A stretch of DNA of 64,000 nt from Chloroflexota bacterium. GTDB taxonomy: Bacteria; Chloroflexota; Anaerolineae; Anaerolineales; Villigracilaceae. Numbering within the stretch: position 1 is the first letter of the stretch; the number at the start of each line of letters is the position of its first letter. Where the stretch lies: positions 248,001-312,000 of the forward strand of contig JACRPQ010000004.1 in the NCBI GenBank assembly GCA_016223135.1, given 5' to 3'. The notes below the pieces were generated by a model, which saw nothing but the letters and a program-made list of their open reading frames with translations, did not search any database and was not told where the DNA came from. The position numbers were made by a program, and so were the translations under genes. Shown here piece after piece: positions 18,334 through 26,090 of the stretch.

Positions 18334-18930
18334 GTGAATCGAACACATTGGATTATTGCAGGCATTGTCCTGGCTCTCGTTATCGTCGGGCTTTTGCTTT
18401 TCCCAAAGGCGCAGCCGAACATTCCACCGGCGGCATCCGCCGGCACGCCGCCCGTTGAACTGGTCTATTGCTCGAATGAACCGCTTGCGCCCTGTGTGGT
18501 CTCTTTCAGCGTGGATGCCTGGGACAACATGCTCGTCAACCTTCTGCTGCCCGACCTGTCCTTTCCGCCTTTTTACCTCACCATTGCGCGCGGCGGAGTC
18601 GAAACCGCCTATCCGTGTCAGCGGGTCAGTTATGCGCTCAACACCGCCTACTGCGCCGGTCCCAAACAACCGCCGGGCGAACCTCTCACGCTGCGCCTCA
18701 TCGCCAGTAAAGACCAAACACTCTTCGCAGAAGGAAACCTTTCCATCATCGGGCTGGCGTTCCCCACCTTGGGCGTTGCTCTCTACACACCGCCGCAGGA
18801 AACGCCCTCTGCGATAGAGACGGTCGTCTCCTCGCCCGAACCCTTCTCAACAGAATCTCCTCCGCCGTTCGTTCTGCCCACCCGCACCAAACCTGCGCCC
18901 ACTTTCTACCCGCCTCCCTCCTACCCATGA
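18334..18930 (+). CDS. membrane-anchored hypothetical protein (198 aa)
   Basis: Bitopic protein with one N-terminal helix (about 6-24, WIIAGIVLALVIVGLLLF) and an outside domain containing YCSNEPLAPCVVSFSVDAW and YPCQRVSYALNTAYCAGP. Four cysteines could form two disulfides. The last 45 residues are a Ser/Thr/Pro-rich tail. The start is GTG at 18334 behind TGAGGCGCCC; the upstream in-frame codons overlap the previous gene. The stop overlaps the next ATG as ATGA. Function unknown. Confidence 0.65.
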   Translation: MNRTHWIIAGIVLALVIVGLLLFPKAQPNIPPAASAGTPPVELVYCSNEPLAPCVVSFSVDAWDNMLVNLLLPDLSFPPFYLTIARGGVETAYPCQRVSYALNTAYCAGPKQPPGEPLTLRLIASKDQTLFAEGNLSIIGLAFPTLGVALYTPPQETPSAIETVVSSPEPFSTESPPPFVLPTRTKPAPTFYPPPSYP

Positions 18931-20687
18931 ACCCCTGGCTGGACGGTTTGACCGTTCTCACAAGCGAATGGCGGCTCACTCTCCCCATTCTTCTCGGCGC
19001 GTTTGCTTCTCAAGCCCTAATCGTTCTTTTCCTCGAATCCTTTTTCGGCGACCGCCTCGCCGCCTCCGAACGCCTTGCCCTTGCGGTGGGAGGCTGGACA
19101 CTGCCCCTCCTTCTTCTTTCACTGCTGTGGTACTTTACGGGATGGAACGGACTCTTTTGGATTCTTCCCGCCGCCCTGATTCTTCTCCTCCTCTTCCGCC
19201 TCCGCACGGACCTCAAACCGGCTGTGCGCCTCCCCAGCCTGTTTCTCGTCCTGTTCCTTTTTCTCTCCCTGCCCCTCCGCCTGGCATACGCCTCCCGAAC
19301 CGCCCTGCCCCTCTATTTTGACTCGGCGCAGCATTACCTCGTCATCAAGACCATTCTTCTGGAAAACCCATCCATTTTGTGGAACTGGCTAAGCGCCAGT
19401 TACTATCACTTTGGCTTTCATTTTCTTGCTGCTTTCATCGCCGCAGGGACGGGCGCAGAGATTGCCCGCGTCATGCTGATACTCGGGCAGGTCATCCTGC
19501 TGTTGATTCCTTTTTCCGTTTTTTTCATCGTCCGGCATGAGACGAACTCCGAGGCGGCGGGCGGCTTTGCCTTGCTCCTCGCCGCCTTTGGCTGGTACAT
19601 GCCTGCCCATGCCGTCAACTGGGGAAAGTACCCCGCCCTGATGAGCGCCGGCATGTTGGCATGGCTGTGGGGCATGACTCTCATTGTGTTTCGACAACGA
19701 AGCGCCTTTTCCAGAGCAAAGCGCCGCACTTTGTACCTCGTGCTGGCAGTCTGCGCCGCGCTCACCGTTCTCACGCACAGCCGCTCATTGATTGTCCTGG
19801 GCATCGTGATTCTTGCCTCGGCAATGTCGGCATGGCTGGAACAATGCTCCCGCCGCTGGATGCACGCCGCCTTGTTTGTGACGGCGGCAGTCGTCATCTG
19901 GCTGGGATGGCTGGCGTCGCGCCAGAGCCTGCTGACCCTCCTCTTCGACCCCTATCTCGTCAAAGGGATTTCAATTACCGCGCTTGTTCTTCTGCTCTTC
20001 GCTTTTGCGTGGATGGCTTTTCCCCGTTTCACATTCGTCTGTCTGACTTCAATCGCTTTGCTGTTGGGAAGCCTGTTCCTGCCTCCGACCATCCTTTCCG
20101 TTGGGCGCGGATGGACTCTGCTGGACCGTCCCTTTGTGGAGATGATTCTCTTCCTGCCGCTCTCTGTGCTGGGCGGGCTGGGGCTGGCAGGCTTGGAGAA
20201 ACGGCTGCATGGACGGTTTCTATGGCGCGCTGCCATTATCCTCCTGGCGGCGGGATGGGTCGTCGTTCGGGCGGTCTTTGGTTATGACTTGTATCCATCC
20301 GATTGCTGTGTAATCGTAGGAAATGATGACGTGACGGCAATGGACTGGATGGCAAAACAGCTGCCGCCGGAGGCGCACATCGGCATTGCATCCACGCAGC
20401 TCAACGTCCTGCCAAATGAAATCTTGGAGGGCGATGTGGGCGCTGACGCGGGAGTCTGGATCACCCCTCTAACGGGACGCGCGGCAACCCTGATCCCATT
20501 CAACGTGGATTTCAGCCAACCAGCCGCTCTCGACTCTTTGTGCCGCGCTGGAATCAGTCATCTTTTCATTGGTGAGAGAGGACAGACATTCGACCGGTCT
20601 TTGCTGGATTTGCGCCCGGAGTGGTACCGCCCCCTGCTCTCGATGCCAGAGACGACGGTCTACGAGGTGGCGGGGTGTGATAAATAA
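18927..20687 (+). CDS. polytopic membrane protein, glycosyltransferase-C-like
   Basis: The 586-residue protein has about 12-13 helices in the first 470 residues and a soluble C-terminal part of about 115 residues (MDWMAKQLPPEAHIGIASTQ onward). The architecture of many helices followed by a tail with a GDVGADAGVWI motif resembles bacterial GT-C or DUF6541-type proteins that move sugars from lipid carriers. The first extracellular loop does not show a clear DE/DD motif, so catalysis is unproven. Its TAA stop lies inside the 7-bp target duplication of miniature element M3, which therefore inserted without damaging the gene. Confidence 0.65.
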   Translation: MNPWLDGLTVLTSEWRLTLPILLGAFASQALIVLFLESFFGDRLAASERLALAVGGWTLPLLLLSLLWYFTGWNGLFWILPAALILLLLFRLRTDLKPAVRLPSLFLVLFLFLSLPLRLAYASRTALPLYFDSAQHYLVIKTILLENPSILWNWLSASYYHFGFHFLAAFIAAGTGAEIARVMLILGQVILLLIPFSVFFIVRHETNSEAAGGFALLLAAFGWYMPAHAVNWGKYPALMSAGMLAWLWGMTLIVFRQRSAFSRAKRRTLYLVLAVCAALTVLTHSRSLIVLGIVILASAMSAWLEQCSRRWMHAALFVTAAVVIWLGWLASRQSLLTLLFDPYLVKGISITALVLLLFAFAWMAFPRFTFVCLTSIALLLGSLFLPPTILSVGRGWTLLDRPFVEMILFLPLSVLGGLGLAGLEKRLHGRFLWRAAIILLAAGWVVVRAVFGYDLYPSDCCVIVGNDDVTAMDWMAKQLPPEAHIGIASTQLNVLPNEILEGDVGADAGVWITPLTGRAATLIPFNVDFSQPAALDSLCRAGISHLFIGERGQTFDRSLLDLRPEWYRPLLSMPETTVYEVAGCDK

Positions 20688-20787
20688 CCTGAATTCGGGA
20701 TAAGGCTTTTGAATCGCCCCGAAGGCTTTTGACGCAGCGGGTTCGAGAGCAGAATCAGCCTTCGGGACGCTTATCCCGAACTGACGT
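20688..20787. mobile_element. miniature hairpin element M3, copy 1, with TAAATAA target duplication
   Basis: The element is about 100 bp. The outer arms TTCGGGATAAG and CTTATCCCGAA and the inner arms CCCGAAGGCT and AGCCTTCGGG pair perfectly, so the single strand folds into a long hairpin. TAAATAA flanks both ends (20681-20687 and 20788-20794). Copy 2 at 25775 differs at only three positions. No coding capacity. Confidence 0.88.
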
Positions 20788-20793
20788 TAAATA

Positions 20794-20826
20794 AACTTCG
20801 GAAGTCTCGATGACCTCCGAAGTTTT
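20794..20826. terminator. hairpin with ACTTCGGAAGT core between convergent genes
   Basis: The stem AACTTCGGAAGTC / GACCTCCGAAGTT has one mismatch, a short loop and a following TTTT. It lies between the membrane gene and msrA and can terminate both. It is one of five dispersed copies. Confidence 0.75.
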
Positions 20827-20835
20827 TGATGTTTT

Positions 20836-21387
20836 TCACAGCGGCTGTTTTTTCAGCATTTCGAGGAAGTACTTGCGGAATTTCGCCACCTTCGGCGCGA
20901 CGACTGCCATGCAGTAAGGCTGATAGGGGTTGCGCGCGAAGTATTCCTGATGGTAATCCTCCGCTGGGTAGAACTTGTCGAACTTTGTTACTTCAGTGAC
21001 GATGGGGCTGTCCCAAATTTTCTGGGCGTTCAGTTCCTTGATGAGTTCCTCGGCGGTGCGTTTCTGTTCCTCATCGTGATAGAAAATGGCGGAGCGGTAT
21101 TGCGTTCCCACGTCCGCGCCCTGACGGTTGAGGGTGGTGGGATCGTGGATGGCGAAGAACACGTTCAACAAGTCGCGGTAGGAAACGACAGCGGGGTCGA
21201 AGCGAATCTGCACCACCTCGGCATGTCCCGTATCGCCGTTGCAGACCTGACGGTAGGTGGGGTTCGCCGCATGCCCGCCGCTATAGCCGGATTCCACTGA
21301 ATGCACGCCTCTGATTTCATCGAAGACCGCTTCCAGACACCAGAAGCATCCCCCTGCCAGTGTGGCGGTTTGAAGAGTAGTGGTCAT
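20836..21387 (-). CDS. msrA: peptide-methionine (S)-S-oxide reductase
   Basis: Repairs methionine-S-sulfoxide in proteins. The catalytic motif GGCFWC is at residues 12-17 ([18 protein letters not shown]), with the Cys nucleophile followed by Phe-Trp. Further family motifs are [29 protein letters not shown] (Cys for thiol exchange), [27 protein letters not shown] and [18 protein letters not shown]. At 183 aa it is the MsrA domain alone, with no MsrB fusion. Monocistronic, on the minus strand, ending in the shared hairpin. Confidence 0.97.
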   Translation of the reverse strand: MTTTLQTATLAGGCFWCLEAVFDEIRGVHSVESGYSGGHAANPTYRQVCNGDTGHAEVVQIRFDPAVVSYRDLLNVFFAIHDPTTLNRQGADVGTQYRSAIFYHDEEQKRTAEELIKELNAQKIWDSPIVTEVTKFDKFYPAEDYHQEYFARNPYQPYCMAVVAPKVAKFRKYFLEMLKKQPL

Positions 21388-21458
21388 GGGAAATTCTCCG
21401 TTGGATAAAAACGCAGGGACACAGTTGCTGTGTCCCTGCCGAATGGTTTGGCTGTTTT

Positions 21459-23948
21459 TTAGACCGCCGGCGCTTCTTCCTTCTCGCCTTCGCCTTCGTT
21501 CACCCGTTCGAGGATGATTTCTCGATCGGGGTCGAGCGTGACGAGGATGGTGTCGCCTTGCTGGAATTTGCCGCTCAGCAGTTTATCCGAGAGCGGGTCT
21601 TCCACCTTGTTTTGAATGATGCGCCGCAGGGGGCGGGCGCCAAATTCCGGGTCGTAGCCCAACTCTGCCAGGGCGGCGAGGGCTTCGGGCGTGGCGGTCA
21701 GAGTCAGATCGTGTTCTTTGAGGCGCTCGGCGACTTTTGCCAGTTCGAGGGAGACTATCTTTTGGATGTCTTCCTTGTTGAGGGCGCGGAAGATGACGGT
21801 CGCATCGAGGCGGTTGATGAATTCGGGGCGAAAAGCGCGCTTGAGCGACTCGTTCAACTTCTTGCGCATGTCCTCATAGGAGAGGCGTTCTTCGGTGGCT
21901 TCATCGCGTTTGAGCGCAAAGCCCAGAGAGGTCTGCCGTTTGATGACATCCGCGCCGATGTTGGAGGTCATGACGATGATGGCGTTGCGGAAGTCCACCT
22001 TGCGCCCTTTGGCGTCGGAGAGATGCCCCTCTTCCATGATTTGCAGGAGCATGTTGTGAACTTCGGGGTGCGCCTTTTCGACCTCGTCGAAGACCACGAT
22101 GGAATACGGGCGGCGGCGCAGCGCCTCGGTGAGTTGACCGGCTTCCTCATAGCCGATATATCCGGGCGGCGCGCCCACCAGCCGTGAGGCGGTGTGCCGT
22201 TCCATGAACTCGGACATATCCAACTGAATTGCCGCATCTTCGCTTCCAAACATGAACTTGGCAAGCGCCTTGGTCAACTCGGTCTTGCCGACGCCGGTGG
22301 GACCCAGGAACATGAACGAGCCAATCGGGCGGCGCGGGTCTTTCAAGCCGGCGCGCGCGCGGCGCACGGCGCGGCTGATTGCCACAATGGCATCGTCCTG
22401 CCCGATGATGCTCTTGCGCAGTTCGTCTTCCATTTTGAGCAGGCGCTGCGATTCTTCCTCCGCGAGTTGCATCAGCGGCACGCCGGTCCACATGGAGACG
22501 ACCTCAGCGATGTCCTCGGCGGAAACGACCGGGCTGTTGGCGCGGTCCCAGCCGGTGCGGATGCGTTCGATCTGCTCGCTCAATTCGATTTCACGTTCCT
22601 CCCACTCGCGCACGTCCTCGATGTTCCCTTCTTCCTGCGCGAGGGAGCGGTTCTGGCGCGCCTGACGCAGCTGGCTGAAGAGGTCCTTTGCCTGTTTGGC
22701 GGCGGGACTCTTGTACATGCGCACGCGCGAGGCGGATTCGTCAATCAGGTCAATGGCTTTATCGGGGAGGAAACGCTCGGTGACGTAGCGCGATGAAAGA
22801 TGGGCGGCGGCTTCGAGCGCTTCATCGGAGATGACCAGGTGATGATGCTCCTCGTAGGCGGGGCGGATGCCTTTGAGGATTTCGATGGTTTCATCCTCCG
22901 AGGGTTCGTCCACTTGGATGGGCTGGAAGCGGCGTTCGAGCGCCGCATCGGATTCGATGTACTTGCGATATTCGTCCATCGTGGTTGCGCCGATGACCTG
23001 CAGTTCGCCGCGCGAAAGGGCGGGCTTGAGGATGTTCGCCGCGTCCACGGAGGAACCGGCGGCTCCCGCCCCGACGAGCATGTGCACCTCGTCAATGAAC
23101 AGAATCGCTCCCGACTGTTTCAACTCGTCAATGACGCGCTTGAGGCGCTCCTCGAATTGACCGCGGTACATGGTGCCAGCCACCAGCGAACCGACGTCCA
23201 ACTGTAAAAGCCGTTTGTTCATCAGCGGCGCCGGCACATCGCCCTCCACAATGCGCTGGGCAAGCCCTTCCACAATAGCGGTCTTGCCGACGCCCGGCTC
23301 GCCGATGAGCGCGGGATTGTTCTTGGTGCGGCGCGCCAAAATCTGAATGACGCGTTCGATTTCCATCTGCCGCCCGATGACCGGGTCGAGTTTTTTCTCT
23401 TCGGCTTTGGCGGTCAGGTCAATGGCGAGTTGATCCACCAGCGGGGTCTTTGGACCGGGCTGGTTGCCGCGCTGCGGTCCGGAGCCGGCTGCCGCCGGGA
23501 CGGAGGAGGCGGATTCATTCAGCACGCGGCGGGTCTGCCGGCGAATCTGTTCGGCGGTCACGCCGAGGCGGCGCAGCACTTCCATGGCTGTGCCTTCCAC
23601 GCGCACCAGACCGAGCAGGATGTGTTCGGTACCGATATAGTGATGCCCCAGCCGGCGCGCTTCTTCGACGGCGTGTTCGAGCACCTGTTGGGTTTCCACC
23701 GAAAGTTCGACGCGGTTGGGATCGAACCCGCTGGATGGCACCGACACACGCCGGATCACCTCGCGGACGCGTTCGGGCGTCATGCCGAGTTCGCGCAAAA
23801 CGCGCCCCGCCACGCCGCCTTCCTCTTCCATCAAGCCGAGCAGAATATGCTCAGTGCCGATGTTGTTGTTGCGGGAGCGTTCGGCTTCCTGATGCGCGAT
23901 GCTCAGCACGCGTCTTGCCCGCTGTGTAAAACGTTCCATTCCTGCCAT
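21459..23948 (-). CDS. clpC: Clp protease ATP-binding subunit ClpC
   Basis: AAA+ unfoldase that feeds ClpP and handles stress-damaged proteins. Two Clp_N repeats lie in residues 4-145 ([33 protein letters not shown]). AAA-1 has [15 protein letters not shown] and [16 protein letters not shown] short middle domain follows ([25 protein letters not shown]), and AAA-2 has [15 protein letters not shown] and [15 protein letters not shown]. The C-terminal D2 small domain is [18 protein letters not shown]. At 829 aa with a compact middle domain it is ClpC rather than ClpB. No ctsR, mcsA or mcsB is adjacent, and no clpP is in the window. GGAG lies near the ATG at 23948. Confidence 0.95.
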   Translation of the reverse strand: MAGMERFTQRARRVLSIAHQEAERSRNNNIGTEHILLGLMEEEGGVAGRVLRELGMTPERVREVIRRVSVPSSGFDPNRVELSVETQQVLEHAVEEARRLGHHYIGTEHILLGLVRVEGTAMEVLRRLGVTAEQIRRQTRRVLNESASSVPAAAGSGPQRGNQPGPKTPLVDQLAIDLTAKAEEKKLDPVIGRQMEIERVIQILARRTKNNPALIGEPGVGKTAIVEGLAQRIVEGDVPAPLMNKRLLQLDVGSLVAGTMYRGQFEERLKRVIDELKQSGAILFIDEVHMLVGAGAAGSSVDAANILKPALSRGELQVIGATTMDEYRKYIESDAALERRFQPIQVDEPSEDETIEILKGIRPAYEEHHHLVISDEALEAAAHLSSRYVTERFLPDKAIDLIDESASRVRMYKSPAAKQAKDLFSQLRQARQNRSLAQEEGNIEDVREWEEREIELSEQIERIRTGWDRANSPVVSAEDIAEVVSMWTGVPLMQLAEEESQRLLKMEDELRKSIIGQDDAIVAISRAVRRARAGLKDPRRPIGSFMFLGPTGVGKTELTKALAKFMFGSEDAAIQLDMSEFMERHTASRLVGAPPGYIGYEEAGQLTEALRRRPYSIVVFDEVEKAHPEVHNMLLQIMEEGHLSDAKGRKVDFRNAIIVMTSNIGADVIKRQTSLGFALKRDEATEERLSYEDMRKKLNESLKRAFRPEFINRLDATVIFRALNKEDIQKIVSLELAKVAERLKEHDLTLTATPEALAALAELGYDPEFGARPLRRIIQNKVEDPLSDKLLSGKFQQGDTILVTLDPDREIILERVNEGEGEKEEAPAV

Positions 23949-24075
23949 AATTTTCTCCTGAATACTTGCGGCGATTCTACCAAAAAGGGGGGAAACTCCC
24001 CGTAGGAAATAGATTAGAGTTTGTTTACAGGGCTGTTACAATATTCACATGACTTTTCGCTTCAAGGATGGTTCT

Positions 24076-24657
24076 ATGCGCTCGATTTGCGTTTTTTGCG
24101 GTTCTTCCGATGCGGTTCATCCGGACTATCTGTCTGCTGCGCGGACGATGGGCAGAATCCTCGCTGAAAGAGGGATGCAGCTCATCTACGGCGGCGGCAA
24201 GACCGGACTCATGGGCGCTGTGGCAGATGGCGTTCTCGATGCGGGGGGCAATGTGATTGGCGTCATCATCCCCTCCATGAATACCAAATCCCTTGCACAT
24301 GACGGTCTTACCCGAATGGATGTTACCCCCGATATGCACGCTCGTAAAGCCCGTATGCATGAACTCGCCGATGGATATATTGCCCTGCCCGGCGGTTTTG
24401 GCACCTTCGATGAGTTGTTCGAGACCATCACCTGGGCGCAGACCGGCGCACATGAGAAGCCGGTCGGCTTGCTGAATGTGAGGAACTATTACGCTCCTTT
24501 GCTGGCGGCAATTGACCATGCTGTGAAGGAAGGCTTCATTTTCAAAGAGCATCGTGATGCGTTGTTTTGCGAATCGGACCCGCGTCAACTGCTGGATGCG
24601 ATGGCGGCATACGAACATCCGCGCGAGGCAGTGAAGCGCTGGATGCGCGAGGAGTAG
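24076..24657 (+). CDS. LOG-family nucleoside monophosphate phosphoribohydrolase (TIGR00730)
   Basis: Cleaves the N-glycosidic bond of nucleoside 5'-monophosphates; plant and actinobacterial relatives release active cytokinins. Signature motifs are ICVFCGSSD, LIYGGGKTGLMGAVADG and the catalytic PGGFGTFDELFETITWAQTG with its Glu and Arg set (HARKARMHELADG). Length (193 aa) matches the family. I take the start at MRSICVFCG (24076) behind AAGGATGG, since relatives begin there; ATG at 24049 would add nine residues. Often annotated as lysine decarboxylase, which is wrong for this family. Convergent with the lipoprotein gene at 24665. Confidence 0.93.
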   Translation: MRSICVFCGSSDAVHPDYLSAARTMGRILAERGMQLIYGGGKTGLMGAVADGVLDAGGNVIGVIIPSMNTKSLAHDGLTRMDVTPDMHARKARMHELADGYIALPGGFGTFDELFETITWAQTGAHEKPVGLLNVRNYYAPLLAAIDHAVKEGFIFKEHRDALFCESDPRQLLDAMAAYEHPREAVKRWMREE

Positions 24658-24664
24658 GGACAGG

Positions 24665-25459
24665 TTATTTGATGAGGTCAGCCAGCGGACCGCTCGGCGC
24701 AAGCATGGCGTGGAGTTCGGTGTACGGCACGATGATGGTCTGCGGTCCTGCCGCGTAGGGCGCCACCTGGTATTCGTCGAAGGTAATCATCAAGCCCTGC
24801 GGGGTGATGTTCCAGTTGCGGTAATTTTCGAGCGTCGGCTGTGCGCCTTCGGTGAAGGGTCCCTCGAAGAACGGCTGTTTGCTCAACTCGGCAATGCAAT
24901 AGGCGGAGATGGCTTCGAGATAGTTGGAGTCAGGCAGGAAGAGGTCGCCGAGGGTCAGTTCGCGGTTGTGAGCGAGGTCGTAGTTCAGGGTCAGGCTGTA
25001 GAGACCGGGGTGAGCCGCGCCGTCGGAGTAGAAGGAGAAGTCGAATTTCAGGCTCCAGATTTCGCCGAATTGATGGACGAGGGTATAGGTCACTTCGAGG
25101 CTGCTGCCGCCGCTCAGGGGCGGGTTGGGGTTTTGCAGAAAGTTTGCGCGGAAGGTCTCCACTTCCTTTTGGACAAGTCCCGCCAGCCGTTGATTGAACG
25201 CCTGCACGCGCGGGTCGCTGCTGCCGGTGAGCTGCGGGGTTTGGGCGGTGATGGTGAAGGGCGGGTTTTGATTGGTTTCGATGTACGGCTGGGAAATCAA
25301 CGTGACCTGCGCGCTGAGCGGCAGGGGCGTGGCGGTGGGGATGACGGCGGTCGGCGGCGGGGCGATGGGCGTGGGGACGCCGAAGGTGAAGGTCACGTTG
25401 CAGGCGAGGCTGAGCAAAACGAAGAGACTGGTCAACAAGAAGGCAGTTTTTTGATTCAT
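24665..25459 (-). CDS. RsiV-like lipoprotein (DUF4163/DUF3298)
   Basis: The exported protein has a lipobox (LLTSLFVLLSLACN) and a Pro/Thr linker. The start at 25459 is chosen because it begins the signal peptide. The body has AFNQRLAGLVQKEVETFRANF, LEVTYTLVHQFGEIWSLKFDFSFYSDGAAHPGLYSLTLNYDLAHNRELTLGDLF and the tail DYQVAPYAAGPQTIIVPYTELHAML-like pattern, which match the DUF3298 module found in anti-sigma factor RsiV and related exported proteins. No sigma factor is adjacent, so a regulatory role is not implied. Its upstream region is filled with miniature elements (25541-25986). Confidence 0.82.
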   Translation of the reverse strand: MNQKTAFLLTSLFVLLSLACNVTFTFGVPTPIAPPPTAVIPTATPLPLSAQVTLISQPYIETNQNPPFTITAQTPQLTGSSDPRVQAFNQRLAGLVQKEVETFRANFLQNPNPPLSGGSSLEVTYTLVHQFGEIWSLKFDFSFYSDGAAHPGLYSLTLNYDLAHNRELTLGDLFLPDSNYLEAISAYCIAELSKQPFFEGPFTEGAQPTLENYRNWNITPQGLMITFDEYQVAPYAAGPQTIIVPYTELHAMLAPSGPLADLIK

Positions 25460-25540
25460 CGGTGATGTTTTCTTTCTGTGGTTTTGGTGAATAGAACGTA
25501 AAGGTGGAATATATTGTTTCAAAGTTGCTTTGTTGCAATC

Positions 25541-25755
25541 ATTAGCCACCTAACACTTTTGTTTTGGAGGACGCAGATGAACGCTGATTTACGCTGATTT
25601 AACTGATGTTACGCAGTTTGTTCGTAGCGCGACATTTATGTCGCCTGAAAACGCGAGATAAATCTCGCGCTACCGCGTAAGGTGAGTGATTTAAGTTGTT
25701 TATCTGCGTTTATCTGCGTTTTTCAGCGTCCCATTTGAAACTGTCAGGTCGCTAG
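25541..25755. mobile_element. miniature element M1, copy B, flanked by TTGCAATC and carrying M4
   Basis: The ends TTAGCCACCTAACA and TGTCAGGTCGCTAG match copy A at 8073. The middle differs from copy A by an extra block at 25602-25693 that is itself a duplicated-target insertion. TTGCAATC flanks both sides (25533-25540 and 25756-25763). Confidence 0.85.
25602..25686. mobile_element. miniature element M4, nested in M1, with TGATTTA target duplication
   Basis: This 85-bp insertion is absent from M1 copy A and flanked by TGATTTA (25595-25601 and 25687-25693). It contains two short perfect palindromes, GCGACATTTATGTCGC (25629-25644) and GCGAGATAAATCTCGC. The ends share TTACGC in inverted orientation. 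A reversed, partly different copy is at 52151-52227. Confidence 0.85.
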
Positions 25756-25763
25756 TTGCAATC

Positions 25764-25978
25764 TCTCTACCGTAACCTGAATTCGGGATAAGGCTTTTGA
25801 ATCGTCCCGAAGGCTTTTGACGCAGCAGGTTCGAAAGCAGAATCAGCCTTCGGGACGCTTATCCCGAACTGACGTTACCGTACATTTCTCTCGGGAAAGA
25901 CCCTAAAGGTCTTTTTGGAAATTCTAAAATTCACGAAGGAAAAGCGGACCTTTAGGGTTTCTGTGTACGGTAAAGAAG
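25764..25978. mobile_element. miniature element M2 flanked by TTGCAATC, interrupted by M3
   Basis: With M3 and its 7-bp duplication removed, about 107 bp remain. It has arms TACCGTACA / TGTACGGTA and ACCCTAAAGGTC / GACCTTTAGGGT, and TTGCAATC at both borders (25756-25763 and 25979-25986). The left TACCGTA supplied the target for M3. No second copy of M2 is in this window, so its element status rests on the palindrome and flanks. Confidence 0.7.
25775..25875. mobile_element. miniature hairpin element M3, copy 2, with TACCGTA target duplication
   Basis: It is nearly identical to the copy at 20688 (three differences in about 100 bp) and is flanked by TACCGTA at 25768-25774 and 25876-25882. The target lies inside the left terminal repeat of M2, so M3 arrived after M2. 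Confidence 0.88.
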
Positions 25979-26028
25979 TTGCAATCATACCCTCGCAGTT
26001 TGCGCGCTTTGCGCAGCACGTAATTTGG

Positions 26029-26046
26029 GGGCGTTAGAGAACGCCC
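26029..26046. repeat. GGGCGTT-AGAG-AACGCCC hairpin
   Basis: This perfect 7-bp stem resembles the hairpin at 14345-14366: both have CGTT-NGAG-AACG cores and a TACGCT a few bases downstream. It lies just beyond the helicase stop codon on the minus strand, where it could act as a terminator stem, although no long T-run follows. Confidence 0.5.
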
Positions 26047-26090
26047 AGTACGCTGTAAAAACGTCATTGCAACGCAGTAGTATCAGAGCA

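Larger units (their letters stand above)
25460..26090. other. gene-free interval occupied by stacked miniature elements
   Basis: Between the RsiV-like gene and the helicase stop I find no credible reading frame. The interval holds M1 copy B with M4 nested in it, then M2 with M3 nested in its left end, and a small hairpin at 26029-26046. The sequence TTGCAATC occurs three times, at 25533, 25756 and 25979, marking the element borders. Confidence 0.85.
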
